The notes under the pieces were generated by a model. The model was not told the DNA's origin, ran no database searches, and saw only the letters and a program-made list of their open reading frames with translations. A DNA stretch of 64,000 bases from Erythrobacter fulvus (GTDB lineage Bacteria > Pseudomonadota > Alphaproteobacteria > Sphingomonadales > Sphingomonadaceae), in assembly GCF_028595285.1 (NCBI RefSeq), contig NZ_JAQQXQ010000002.1, forward strand, positions 62,001 through 126,000. The letters run 5' to 3'. This document shows positions 17,461 to 27,335 of this stretch, piece by piece. Within the stretch, counting starts at the first letter, position 1. Each line of letters begins with the position of its first letter. Position numbers and translations under genes: made by a program.

Positions 17461-18683
17461 CCTCTTCCAAAAATGCGGCGGGTGCGGGCAATCCCGGCCA
17501 TCAGCGCGTCGATATCGGCTTCGGTCGAATAGATGCCGAAGCTGGCGCGTGCGGTGGCGGGAATGCCGAGATAGTCCATCAGCGGCTGGGCGCAGTGGTG
17601 GCCCGCGCGGATCGCGACATTGCTTTCATCCAGGATCGTGCCGAGATCATGCGGGTGGATGTCGCCCACCGCGAAGCTGACGATCCCGGCGCTGTCGGCA
17701 GGGCCGAACAGGCGCACGTCGTTCATCGCCGCCAGTTCACGGCGCAGGCGGGCGACCAGCGCCTGCTCATGCGCGTGGATGCGATCAAGCCCGATGCCCT
17801 CGACGTAATCGACGGCCGCGGCGAAGGCGATGGCTTCGGTGATTGCAGGTGTCCCTGCTTCGAAACGCTGCGGGGGCGGAGCATAGGTGGTGCGTTCGAA
17901 AGTCACCCGGTCGATCATCGCACCGCCACCCTGATAGGGGGGCATGTCCGCGAGGATCTCCGCCTTCGCCCATAGCGCACCAATACCGGTCGGACCGTAG
18001 AGTTTGTGCGCTGAAAAGACGTAGAAATCGCAATCGAGCGCGGCAACATCGACACCCATGTGCGGCGCGCTCTGGCACCCGTCGAGCAGCAGCTTGGCGC
18101 CGACCTTGTGCGCCATGGCGGCGGCGCGGGGGGCATCGAGCAGCGCGCCGGTGACGTTGGAGACATGGCCGAGCGCAACCAGCTTGTGCCGCTCGGTCAG
18201 CATCGCTTCGGCAGCGCCCAAGTCGATGCAGTGGTCATCGGTCAACGGGCAGACGTCGATCACCGCGCCAACTTCTGCCGCCACCATCTGCCAGGGCACG
18301 ATATTGGAATGGTGCTCGGCCTGAGAGAGCAGGATGCGGTCGCCTGCCTTCAGGTTCGCCCGGCCCCAGGTCTGCGCGACAAGGTTGATTGCCTCGGTCG
18401 CGCCGCGCGTGAAGACCAGCTCGTCCTCGTGCCCGCCGATGAAGCCTGCGACCTTGCGCCGCGCCGCCTCGTAAGCGAGCGTCATCTCGGCTGAACGGGC
18501 ATAGACCCCGCGGTGCACGGTGGCGTAATCCTCGCCCAGCGCGCGGGCCATGGCGTCGATCACGGCGCGCGGCTTCTGCGCGGTGGCAGCCGTATCGAGG
18601 TAATGCCACGGCTGGCCGTCATGGGTGACCATGCCGGGGAAGTCGGCGCGCAAATCACGGTCGAAGGTGGCGGGGGCATTCAC
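17457..18683 (-). CDS. sufS: SufS-type cysteine desulfurase
   Basis: PLP enzyme that mobilises sulfur from cysteine for cluster building. 408 residues, class V aminotransferase fold. Motifs: YLDTAATAQKP near the N-terminus, the PLP lysine in FSAHKLYGPTG, HHSNIVPW, and the persulfide cysteine in IRAGHHCAQPLM. I begin at GTG 18683, which overlaps the sufD stop as GTGA; the longer open frame runs back through sufD and is a shadow. No sufE is visible in the window, so the sulfur acceptor is not known. Confidence 0.94.
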   Translation of the reverse strand: MNAPATFDRDLRADFPGMVTHDGQPWHYLDTAATAQKPRAVIDAMARALGEDYATVHRGVYARSAEMTLAYEAARRKVAGFIGGHEDELVFTRGATEAINLVAQTWGRANLKAGDRILLSQAEHHSNIVPWQMVAAEVGAVIDVCPLTDDHCIDLGAAEAMLTERHKLVALGHVSNVTGALLDAPRAAAMAHKVGAKLLLDGCQSAPHMGVDVAALDCDFYVFSAHKLYGPTGIGALWAKAEILADMPPYQGGGAMIDRVTFERTTYAPPPQRFEAGTPAITEAIAFAAAVDYVEGIGLDRIHAHEQALVARLRRELAAMNDVRLFGPADSAGIVSFAVGDIHPHDLGTILDESNVAIRAGHHCAQPLMDYLGIPATARASFGIYSTEADIDALMAGIARTRRIFGRG

Positions 18684-19435
18684 AGCCTTGCACCCTCCAA
18701 TGCCGCCAGCGCCGCATCGAGCAGCGTTTCGCGCTCCGCGTCGTCCTCCAGCGCAACGAAGGCATCGCCAACAAAGGCCTGCACCAGCAGACGTTGCGCC
18801 GTGGCCGGATCGACCCCGCGCGCCATCATGTAGAAACGCGCGGCTTCGTCGAGTTCGCCCACGGTTGCGCCATGCGCGCACTTCACGTCGTCGGCGAAGA
18901 TTTCGAGCTGCGGAACGGCATTGGCGCTGGCACCCGCTTCGAGCAGCAGGCCTTTGAAATCCTGCGCCGCGTCGGTCTTTTGCGCGTGGCGCGCGACCTT
19001 GATCTCGCCAAGGAAATTGCCGGTGGCGCCCGCCCAATGGACGGCGCGGACGGTCTGGTTGGAGGTCGCCTCGGGCTCGGCATGGACGACCTGAGTCACG
19101 AATTCACGGGTCACGCCCGCTCCGCCAATCGTCACTCCGCCGAATTCGAAATGGGCGCCGCGTGCGAGCCGCACTTCCATCTCGACACGGGTGTAATCCC
19201 CGCCGGCATTGGTGACGAAGAAGGCCGCATTCGCGCCCTCGCCCAATGTCACGCGCAGCCGGTGCAGTTCGGGCGCGTCGGAGCCGACCACCATGCAGCG
19301 CGTCAGGCTTTCGCCCGCAGGCACGGCGATGTCCTGCCACGCATCAAGCGCGTCCGCACCAAGCCGCGCCAGCGCGTCCATATCGGCATAACGCCACGCT
19401 TCGTCGCGGCGGGTAGGGAGAGTGGCTGTGGTCAC
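18680..19435 (-). CDS. sufD: Fe-S cluster assembly protein SufD, short form
   Basis: SufD pairs with SufB in the SufBC2D scaffold and is needed for iron entry. This copy is 251 residues, against about 420 in E. coli, and keeps mainly the C-terminal beta-helix core (SNQTVRAVHWAGATGNFLGEIKVARHAQKTDA, DDVKCAHGATVGELDE). The conserved His in KCAHGATVG is present. Short SufD proteins are usual in sphingomonads. GTG start in a GTGA overlap with sufC; stop overlaps sufS in the same way. Confidence 0.9.
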   Translation of the reverse strand: MTTATLPTRRDEAWRYADMDALARLGADALDAWQDIAVPAGESLTRCMVVGSDAPELHRLRVTLGEGANAAFFVTNAGGDYTRVEMEVRLARGAHFEFGGVTIGGAGVTREFVTQVVHAEPEATSNQTVRAVHWAGATGNFLGEIKVARHAQKTDAAQDFKGLLLEAGASANAVPQLEIFADDVKCAHGATVGELDEAARFYMMARGVDPATAQRLLVQAFVGDAFVALEDDAERETLLDAALAALEGARL

Positions 19436-20175
19436 GCCATCACCGAATCATAGCCTTCGGCCTCAAGCCGCAGCGCGAGTTCCGGCCCGCCGGTCTCGAC
19501 GATCCGGCCACCCGCAAGGATGCTGACCTTGTCGGGCTTCACCACGTCGAGCAGGCGCTGGTAGTGGGTGATCAGCAGCACGCCTTTGTCGGGTGCGCGC
19601 ATGATAGCGTTGATCCCTGCGCCGACGATCCGCAGCGCGTCGATATCGAGCCCGGAATCGGTCTCGTCCAGCACCGCGAAGGCGGGGTCGAGAATGCCCA
19701 TCTGCACCATCTCGGCGCGCTTCTTCTCGCCGCCCGAAAAGCCGACATTGACCTGCCGCTTGAGCATTTCCATGTCCATCTTGAGCAACGCGGCCTTGTC
19801 CTTGGCAAGCTTCAGGAACTCGCCGCCCGACAGCGGCTCTTCCCCGCGCGCCTTGCGCTGGGCGTTCAGTGCCTCGCGCAGGAACTGGACGTTGGAGACG
19901 CCGGGGATTTCGACCGGATACTGGAAACCGAGGAACAGGCCGGCCGCCGCGCGTTCGTGCGGTTCCAGCGCCAGCAGGTCCTGCCCGCGGAACTCCACGT
20001 TGCCGCCAGTCACTTCATAGCCCGGCTTGCCGCCCAGCACGTGGGCGAGCGTCGATTTGCCCGCGCCGTTGGGGCCCATGATCGCGTGAATCTCGCCCGC
20101 AGGGACATGCAGAGTCAGCCCCTTGAGGATCGGCTTGTCGCCGACGCTGGCGTGAAGATCGGTGATGGTGAGCAT
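19432..20175 (-). CDS. sufC: SufC ATPase of the Fe-S assembly scaffold
   Basis: ABC-type ATPase that drives conformational change in SufBCD. 247 residues. Walker A GPNGAGKST, Q-loop in FQYPVEIPG, signature FSGGEKKR, Walker B AVLDETDSGLD and the switch His in LLITHYQR are all intact. No membrane segment, as expected. Its ATG overlaps the stop of the preceding unknown gene (TAATG), and it overlaps sufD by 4 bp. Confidence 0.96.
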   Translation of the reverse strand: MLTITDLHASVGDKPILKGLTLHVPAGEIHAIMGPNGAGKSTLAHVLGGKPGYEVTGGNVEFRGQDLLALEPHERAAAGLFLGFQYPVEIPGVSNVQFLREALNAQRKARGEEPLSGGEFLKLAKDKAALLKMDMEMLKRQVNVGFSGGEKKRAEMVQMGILDPAFAVLDETDSGLDIDALRIVGAGINAIMRAPDKGVLLITHYQRLLDVVKPDKVSILAGGRIVETGGPELALRLEAEGYDSVMA

Positions 20176-20699
20176 TATTGTGCGTCCTTGTCTTTTTGCG
20201 AGGCGGCAGCGGCGGTCGCGTCGGTGCGCGCCTTGACCACGCTTGCGTCGCGCAGTTCGATCACCAGCCCCTTGGGCCGGGTGGCTTCGTAATTGGCGCT
20301 GGCCGCCTCGGCACCCGCCATGCGCTGGCGGAACTGCTTGTCGAGATCCGCGCCACGCGCGATGTGGATGCGGCCGATATTGGTGAAGAGCTGTTCGATC
20401 TCTTCTGCCGTCATGCCGGTTTTCGCCCCTGCCAGAGCAGCGTTGGAATCCGCGACCGCCTTGGCGCGGCGGTCAGCGCAGCGGGGCAGATCGGCGGCGT
20501 GTTGCGCCTCGAAATTGGCTGTGCCGGTGACGTTGCGATTGGTGACCGCGAGACAACGGCGATAATCCTGCACATAGGGCTGGATCAGGCGCGGATATTC
20601 GACCGTCCAGGTCTCCGGATTGTCGTTCTTCACGGCCACCAGCGCTTCACCGACCGATTGCACGGCGAGCAGCGGAAGGAGGAGAGTGGCGAGGGTCAC
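20175..20699 (-). CDS. Exported protein of unknown function inside the suf operon
   Basis: A 174-residue protein beginning with a hydrophobic stretch (ATLLLPLLAVQSVGEA) that looks like a signal peptide or N-terminal anchor, then a hydrophilic region with two cysteines (YRRCLA and LPRCAD) and a charged helical C-terminus. It overlaps the DUF559 gene by 4 bp (GTGA) and sufC by 1 bp, so it must be translated with the suf genes. I know no domain in it. A periplasmic protein would be unexpected in a cytosolic Fe-S pathway. Confidence 0.6.
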   Translation of the reverse strand: MTLATLLLPLLAVQSVGEALVAVKNDNPETWTVEYPRLIQPYVQDYRRCLAVTNRNVTGTANFEAQHAADLPRCADRRAKAVADSNAALAGAKTGMTAEEIEQLFTNIGRIHIARGADLDKQFRQRMAGAEAASANYEATRPKGLVIELRDASVVKARTDATAAAASQKDKDAQ

Positions 20700-21246
20700 G
20701 TCCGGCTCCGGGGCTTGGGGTTGTCGTCGCGATCCTGCCCGCGCGGCTTGGGGCGCGAATAGGTCTGCTTGGGGTTCGCCGCCTTGTGCGCGCGGGCAGC
20801 TTCCTTCCGCTCGGCGATACGTTCGCGCATTGTGATGGTGAGGCGCTTGAGCACTTCGTCCATGTCATTGAGGATATCGGCGGCAGCGATGCGCATCACC
20901 TTAATGCCGACCGCTTCGAGGCTCTTGTCGCGACGCTTGGCGAGGGCATCGTTCTGCCCCTCCTCGTCGATCGCCAGCGCGAGGCCGAGGTTGTGGCAGT
21001 TGAAATCGACAATCGCGCTGCCGACCACGGCAAAGCGCTTGAAGGTGTAGCGGCCCATGTCGGCGGCGGCGAACTTCGCGGCGAGCGCCTTGTGCGCCTC
21101 GGACGAATGGCGCCGCAGCTCGCGCGCCTGTTCGTGCAGCGCATCGAGCCGCTTCTCCGAAATCTCCCACCCGCGGCCCTTCTTCTTGAGCGCGGGGGTT
21201 TCGGCGGTGGCAGCCTCGGGGTTGAGGGCGAGGGTTTTGCGCGTGG

Positions 21247-21250
<4 letters not shown>
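20696..21250 (-). CDS. DUF559 (Vsr/restriction-endonuclease-like) protein inside the suf operon
   Basis: A 184-residue protein. The central region reads [54 protein letters not shown], which matches the DUF559 pattern of a PD-(D/E)xK-type nuclease fold (the usual VDF-C...LAIEVDG core), although IDEEGQN stands where EVDG is typical. The C-terminus is very basic ([16 protein letters not shown]), as for nucleic-acid binding. Starts in an ATGA overlap with sufB, hence co-expressed. Activity and role are unknown. Confidence 0.72.
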
Positions 21251-22724
<1,474 letters not shown>

Positions 22725-22728
<4 letters not shown>

Positions 22729-23159
22729 GCCGGATGTTCCTCGAAAGTGATGGGACGCGGGGCGGGGGCGCGCAACTGGGCGAGGGTGATCCCCGCCAGC
22801 GCGCCGCGCAGCGCGTTGTTGATGATCGGCCAGTGCGGCTTCATGCTGCACCCGGCCTCGAAATCGCACGGGGTGTGATCGACACATGCAGTGAGCGCGA
22901 TCGGCCCTTCGACAGCCTCCACGATATCCGCCACGGTAATCGCCGCCGCCGGGCGCCCAAGCTGCAACCCGCCATGCGCCCCGCGCACCGAACGCAGCAG
23001 GCCTGCGGCAGTCAGCCTTGAAACGAGCTTCTGCACCGTCGGCACCGGAAGGCCGGTCTCGCTCGCCAGTTCGGCCGCGCTCACCCGCCCGTCACCGCAA
23101 TGGGCGGCGGCCTGGCACATGGTGATCACGGCGTAATCGGCGAGGTTGGACAGGCGCAT
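22725..23159 (-). CDS. Rrf2-family Fe-S-sensing regulator of the suf operon
   Basis: A 144-residue winged-helix regulator. The N-terminal [18 protein letters not shown] and [24 protein letters not shown] form the Rrf2 DNA-binding domain. Three cysteines in [14 protein letters not shown] (Cys92, Cys98, Cys104) match the [2Fe-2S] ligands of IscR/SufR-type sensors. As first gene of the operon with a palindrome over its own promoter, it very likely autoregulates suf according to cluster status. Its stop overlaps sufB. Confidence 0.9.
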
Positions 23160-23174
23160 TTGCGAGCGGTTCTC

Positions 23175-23229
23175 AAATCGGACAAAATCGTTCCGATTTC
23201 CAATTACGACCGATCTGCTCGGATTTCAA
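23175..23229 (-). promoter_or_regulatory. suf operon promoter and palindromic operator
   Basis: A perfect inverted repeat AAATCGGA (23175-23182) / TCCGATTT (23192-23199), with 9 bp between, lies 16 bp before the regulator's start codon. Upstream on the minus strand TTGAAA (23229-23224) and TAATTG (23206-23201) are spaced 17 bp and make a plausible promoter, with the start point inside the palindrome. The geometry suits repression by the Rrf2 protein encoded immediately downstream; binding is inferred. Confidence 0.55.
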
Positions 23230-23255
23230 CCGCAAAGGCGCCCGTGTGTAGCCAT

Positions 23256-24119
23256 TCAGCCGATCTGGTCACGTATCGGGCCCGCCGTATCGCCATGGCC
23301 GCTCGGATCGAGCAGGCCGGCAGACAGCGTCTTGGCGCGCAGCTGGGTGGGTGTGCGCCCGGTGTAGCGGCGAATGTCGCGGATCAGGTGCGCCTGATCG
23401 AAGAAGCTCGCAAGCATCCGGTCGCGCAGGGAATCGGGCAGTGTCGGGTTCGCCAGCACCATCGCTGCGCGGATCGCGCGAAAGCGCTTGAGCACCTGCG
23501 CGGGCGGCACCCCGAAATAGCGCCGCGAGAGGCGTTGCAGCTGGCGCGGCGAAAGGTCGACCATGGCGTATAGATCGTCCAGCACCGGATCGAGCCCGCT
23601 GCCGAGCCAGCGCATGATCGCTTCAACCGTGGCGACATGATCGGGCCGCAGATCGAAGCGCGGGGTGGCAAGCATCTCTCCGATCTGGGCGCACAGCGCG
23701 GCTGCCGGAAGCTCTCCCCCAGCGCATTGTGTCGCCGCCGTCTCGAGCGCGGCGCATTGTTCGGGCGAGAAAATCGTCCCGGGCAGCAGCAGCCGGTCAT
23801 GCACCGCGTCCGCTGGCAGGTGGGCGAGCTCCTGCCAGCCGATCTGGGTAAACGAGGCCCCCACCACCATCGCCGGGCCTTCGAGCACGCAGGACGACGC
23901 GCGCAGCTGCGGAGCGTTGATCGCCACGCTGCCCGCCTCAAGTGGCGGGTCGCCGGGCCGGTCGATGACCAGACGGCCGCGGATCATCACGGTCAATTGC
24001 GCGGAATAGGCCGGAAGGACTTCCTCGATCCGGGCCTCGTGCGTTTCGATCACGTAAAATGTGTTGATCCGCCCCGCCAGACCGAGCGGCGGGGGGACGA
24101 GCTCGAGCTTGAATTGCAC
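23256..24119 (-). CDS. AraC-family transcriptional regulator (first of two paralogues)
   Basis: A 287-residue regulator. The N-terminal ~165 residues form a sensor-like domain (beta-rich, GRLVIDRPGDPP); the C-terminal AraC/HTH_18 domain has LSPRQLQRLSRRYFGVPPAQVLKRFRAIRAA and the second helix-turn-helix FFDQAHLIRDIRRYTGRTPTQLR. GTG start 24119. The same layout and the FFDQxHxIRxI motif recur in the gene at 26.1-27.0 kb. It lies downstream of the DUF885 gene on the same strand. Ligand and targets unknown. Confidence 0.85.
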   Translation of the reverse strand: MQFKLELVPPPLGLAGRINTFYVIETHEARIEEVLPAYSAQLTVMIRGRLVIDRPGDPPLEAGSVAINAPQLRASSCVLEGPAMVVGASFTQIGWQELAHLPADAVHDRLLLPGTIFSPEQCAALETAATQCAGGELPAAALCAQIGEMLATPRFDLRPDHVATVEAIMRWLGSGLDPVLDDLYAMVDLSPRQLQRLSRRYFGVPPAQVLKRFRAIRAAMVLANPTLPDSLRDRMLASFFDQAHLIRDIRRYTGRTPTQLRAKTLSAGLLDPSGHGDTAGPIRDQIG

Positions 24120-24166
24120 CTATGCCTTGTCCGCTTGTGCAGCCCCCTTTACCAATAGGCGCGACC

Positions 24167-25987
24167 CTATTGTGCGCGGCGCGACGCGATCCAGTGCGCG
24201 ACATTCTCCTCCATGATCGACAGCGGCACCGGACCGCTTGTCAGGATCGTGTCATGAAATTCCCGGATATCGAATTTTGTTCCCAACTCGGCCTGTGCTT
24301 TTGAACGCAGCTCCATGATCTTGAGCTTGCCGATCATGTAGGCGGTCGCCTGACCCGGATAGACGATGTAGCGTTCAATCGCCTTTTCGATATCGCCCGG
24401 CGGGTTGGGCGTATTTTCGGTCAGCCAGCCGATCGCCTCCTCGCGGCTCCAGCGCTTGTGGTGCAGCCCGGTGTCGACCACCAGCCGCCCGGCGCGCCAC
24501 AGCTCCATTCCGAGCCGTCCGAAATCGGAATAAGGATCGGTGTAGAAGCCCATGTCCTTGCCGAGTTCTTCCGAATAAAGGCCCCAGCCTTCCGAATAGG
24601 CGGTGACCCCGCCGAAACGGCGGAAAGCAGGCAGATCGCCAAGCCCGGTCTGGATCGAGCGTTGCAGGTGATGTCCGGGCAAGCCTTCGTGATAGGCCAG
24701 CGCCTCAAGCTCGTTCTTCGACATGTCGCGCAGGTTGTAGAGATTGACGTAATAGGTGCCGGGGCGCGAACCGTCCGGGGCCGGGCTCTGGTAGAAGGCT
24801 TTGCCGGCGCTCTTTTCGCGGAACGCCTCGACCGGCTTGATCACCAGCGGGTCCTTGGGAAGCGTGGCGAAGAATTCGGGCAGCCTGGCGGTCATCTGCG
24901 CCAGATGCGCTTCGGCATCGGCCAGATAGTCCTCGCGGCTGGTATGGAAGAAGCGCGGATCATCGCGGGTGAAGGCGAAAAATTCCTGCAAGGTGCCGTC
25001 AAACCCGACCTTGGCCATGATCGCGCGCATTTCGCCGTGGATGCGGTCAACTTCGCGCAGGCCGATGGCGTGGATTTCATCGGCGGTGAGACCGGTGGTG
25101 GTGTAGTTCTTCAGCAGCGCGGCGTAATACTTGTCGCCCTCGGCAAAGCGCCACACGCCGTCGTCCGTCGGCGCAATCGCCTGCTGGCGCTGCATCTCGG
25201 CAAGCAGGCGCCCGTAGGCGGGGGCGGCCGATGCCTCCCACGCAGCAACAGCTCCGGCATCCAGCGCAGCTTTTTGCTCCCCGGCGATGTCGAGAGCGGC
25301 GACCTTTTTGGCAAAGTCCTCCAGCACCGCGTTGTTGTTGCCCGCATCGAGCAGATTCTGGATGTCGGAAATGACATAGGCATAGACCCAGCGCGGCGGC
25401 ATCACGCCCTTGTCGGCGCGCTCACGCGATTGTGCGGTGAGCGCGTCGATCAGCGGGCCGAGGCCGGCGATGCGCGCCCTGTATGCCTCGGCATCGGTCA
25501 CGGTCGAAACGCGGTGGATATTGATTAGGAAGGCCGGCAGATCGCTCTGCGCGCCGTTCATCTGGTCGAAGATATAGCCGTAGTCGCGATAGGGCCGCAG
25601 CGATGCGCGGCGCGCGGCCATGGCCTCGAACAGGCGGTACGACAGCGCCTGCTGCGGATCCAGCGAGGCCGGATCGAAGCGCACCCGCATCGTCGCCAGC
25701 GTCGCATCGAGCAGCGCGTCGGCGCGCGCTTCGGCTTCATCGGACGGATCGTTCCACTTGCCGTAATCCGCATCCCGAATGCCGCGATAGGCCTTGGTCT
25801 GGGGCGAAAGCGCGAGAGTCGCCGCTTCATAGGCGGCGAAGAGTTCGTCGATCGACGCCTCGGCCGGCAGATCGGCGATCATCGCCGCAGGGTCGGCAGC
25901 CGCATCCTGCGCGATCAGCGAGGCCGGGAGCGCAAAGGCCAGGGCAAGTGCGGAAACCGGGGCGGCGAGCAGGCGACGAAGCGTCAT
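24167..25987 (-). CDS. Exported DUF885 family putative metallopeptidase
   Basis: A 606-residue protein with a clear signal peptide (LLAAPVSALALAFALPASLIAQDA). The DUF885 body carries the metal-site signature HEGLPGHHLQ (HExxxHH-like arrangement) around residue 440 and the block AYSEGWGLYSEELG downstream, whose Glu residues fit a third zinc ligand. Family members behave as dipeptidases or dipeptidyl carboxypeptidase-like enzymes of the periplasm. ATG 25987 has AAGGA upstream and gives the signal peptide directly. Flanked by two AraC regulators on the same strand. Confidence 0.82.
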   Translation of the reverse strand: MTLRRLLAAPVSALALAFALPASLIAQDAAADPAAMIADLPAEASIDELFAAYEAATLALSPQTKAYRGIRDADYGKWNDPSDEAEARADALLDATLATMRVRFDPASLDPQQALSYRLFEAMAARRASLRPYRDYGYIFDQMNGAQSDLPAFLINIHRVSTVTDAEAYRARIAGLGPLIDALTAQSRERADKGVMPPRWVYAYVISDIQNLLDAGNNNAVLEDFAKKVAALDIAGEQKAALDAGAVAAWEASAAPAYGRLLAEMQRQQAIAPTDDGVWRFAEGDKYYAALLKNYTTTGLTADEIHAIGLREVDRIHGEMRAIMAKVGFDGTLQEFFAFTRDDPRFFHTSREDYLADAEAHLAQMTARLPEFFATLPKDPLVIKPVEAFREKSAGKAFYQSPAPDGSRPGTYYVNLYNLRDMSKNELEALAYHEGLPGHHLQRSIQTGLGDLPAFRRFGGVTAYSEGWGLYSEELGKDMGFYTDPYSDFGRLGMELWRAGRLVVDTGLHHKRWSREEAIGWLTENTPNPPGDIEKAIERYIVYPGQATAYMIGKLKIMELRSKAQAELGTKFDIREFHDTILTSGPVPLSIMEENVAHWIASRRAQ

Positions 25988-26090
25988 GGCAGTTCCTTGA
26001 TTCTGTCTTGTTTGCGACAACCGGGGCGCGATCTAGCCTTGCTCGGGCCAACCTGACAACCGCGCCGCGATGTCCGCGACTGCGGGCCGT

Positions 26091-27017
26091 TCAGGTGTTC
26101 AGTTCGCGCAGGTTCCGCGAACCGATCATTTCGGCAAGATAGGGGTTGGAAGGGTCGGTCAGCCGCGTCGGCGTGCGCCCGACGAAATGCGTGATCTCGC
26201 GGATCATGTGCGGCTGATCGAAAAAGGCTTCGGCCAGTTCGGCCTCGGCCTCGGGCGCAAGGTCAGGCGCGGAAAGCAGCGCGGCGGCCCGCAAGGCGCG
26301 GTATTTGCGCGCCAGCGCGCGCGGCGGCAGACCGAAATAACGCTCCACCAGACGCTGCACCTGCCGCGCGGAATAGCCTGCGGTTCCGGCCAGATCATTG
26401 GTGTCGGGATTGAAGGATGCCGCCAGCCAGCGGCCCACCGCCACCACCAGATCGAGATGGCGCGGATTGATCGGACGCGCATTGCGGCCGATGAAGTCTC
26501 CCACCGCCCGCGCGCAGTCCGGCCCGGTCATCGTGCCGCTGCGATAGGCGTTCAGCAGCGTCATACCGGTCTCCGCAAAGGCATCGCCCAGCACGCTGGC
26601 GGCAGGCAGCAGCCGGTCGCGATGCTCGCCTGCATGCAGACCTGTCAGCGCCGCCCAGCCGAGCGGGGTCAGTGCCGCACCGAAAGCATGAAACGGCCCC
26701 TCGACCACCATCGGCGTGGCCCGGGAGAGCGGGGTCAGCACGCCCACTTCGTGATTGGGATCGCGCCGCCCGTCGGCGAAATGCAACTCGCCCTTGCCGT
26801 GGGGAAACAGGCAGACCTGCCCGATCGCGGCGGGCTGGATATCGCGGATCACCGGCTCGTCGCAGCGGAAATGGTACAGCGTGGTAACCAGCGGCGCGAT
26901 CGCCGCGGGCGGTTCGATATAATCGATGCTGATAAGGCCCGGCGGCGTCAGCGCCGCTTCAGGCGCGACAGGTTCATGTCGTGAGTCGGTTGCAGGCGGG
27001 GGCAGTGTGACGTCCAT
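26091..27017 (-). CDS. AraC-family transcriptional regulator (second paralogue)
   Basis: A 308-residue regulator with an N-terminal sensor domain (DYIEPPAAIAPLVTTLYHFRC, typical of DUF6597-like sensors) and a C-terminal HTH_18 domain (YSARQVQRLVERYFGLPPRALARKYRALRAA and FFDQPHMIREITHFVGRTPTRL). It closely parallels the regulator at 23.3-24.1 kb. ATG 27017 is chosen; an in-frame start 12 bp upstream is possible. A TTGACA promoter lies just upstream, after the terminator of the candidate sRNA, so it has its own transcription unit. Confidence 0.85.
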   Translation of the reverse strand: MDVTLPPPATDSRHEPVAPEAALTPPGLISIDYIEPPAAIAPLVTTLYHFRCDEPVIRDIQPAAIGQVCLFPHGKGELHFADGRRDPNHEVGVLTPLSRATPMVVEGPFHAFGAALTPLGWAALTGLHAGEHRDRLLPAASVLGDAFAETGMTLLNAYRSGTMTGPDCARAVGDFIGRNARPINPRHLDLVVAVGRWLAASFNPDTNDLAGTAGYSARQVQRLVERYFGLPPRALARKYRALRAAALLSAPDLAPEAEAELAEAFFDQPHMIREITHFVGRTPTRLTDPSNPYLAEMIGSRNLRELNT

Positions 27018-27030
27018 ACAAGGCCGCAAC

Positions 27031-27059
27031 GACTACCAAGCCATCTGTTTCCCTGTCAA
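27031..27059 (-). promoter_or_regulatory. Probable promoter of the upstream AraC gene
   Basis: On the minus strand a perfect TTGACA (27059-27054) is followed after 17 bp by GTAGTC (27036-27031), a weak -10, 13 bp before the start codon at 27017. Conserved -35 and correct spacing; the -10 is poor. Confidence 0.4.
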
Positions 27060-27074
27060 AACCGCGCGTGCCCG

Positions 27075-27109
27075 AAAAAAGGGGCGGCGCTCCGCAAGGA
27101 ACACCGCCC
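27075..27109 (-). terminator. Intrinsic terminator not attached to any CDS
   Basis: An 8-bp stem (27102-27109 with 27082-27089) with a 12-nt loop, followed on the minus strand by six T. It lies upstream of the AraC gene, so it must end some other leftward transcript, most simply the candidate sRNA. Confidence 0.6.
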
Positions 27110-27187
27110 ATCTGAGTTGAGGAACTCATTGCATTGCTGCTCCGAGCCCTTCGGGTCGCAGGGCAGCGTATAGCGGGCGAATCGTTC
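27075..27187 (-). ncRNA. Candidate structured small RNA with intrinsic terminator
   Basis: Reading leftward, a TACAAT element (27198-27193) precedes a run of three hairpins with no convincing ORF. H1 is GCTGC...GCAGC (27136-27167) enclosing ACCC-GAA-GGG pairing. H2 is TGAGTT-GAGG-AACTCA (27113-27128). The third is an intrinsic terminator, GGGCGGTG...CGCCGCCC (27109-27082, one G-U pair), followed by six T (27080-27075). A transcript of about 110 nt would end before the promoter of the AraC gene. I could not match it to 6S, SRP or another known RNA. The 5' end is a guess. Confidence 0.35.
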
Positions 27188-27335
27188 CGCCGATTGTATG
27201 CAAGCGACAGGAAACCGCGCCCGATCGGGCATGGCAACGTTAACATCCTGACGGATAGTGCCGAATCGGCCTCCCGATCGACAGAATTTCTTCGACGCTC
27301 GACAGCGGTGGCTGGCTGACATAGGCGCTGTGGCC

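Noticed and set aside
17457-19037. A 526-codon open frame containing sufS with a 5' extension through sufD
   Set aside because: The extension is antisense-free but in another frame of sufD and lacks SufS homology; GTG 18683 in a GTGA overlap gives a normal-length SufS.
27136-27187. Possible SRP (4.5S) or 6S RNA
   Set aside because: I could not find the conserved GGAAGGAGCAGCC-type SRP loop nor a single long 6S-like hairpin; the region is left as an unassigned candidate sRNA.
27219-27230. Palindrome GCCCGATCGGGC as an operator for pyrD or the AraC gene
   Set aside because: A 12-bp GC-rich palindrome is expected by chance at this composition, and it is more than 100 bp from both start codons.
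26974-27246. A 90-codon minus-strand ORF in the gap before pyrD
   Set aside because: It spans the terminator and the AraC promoter, overlaps the AraC start, has no ribosome binding site and an irregular composition.
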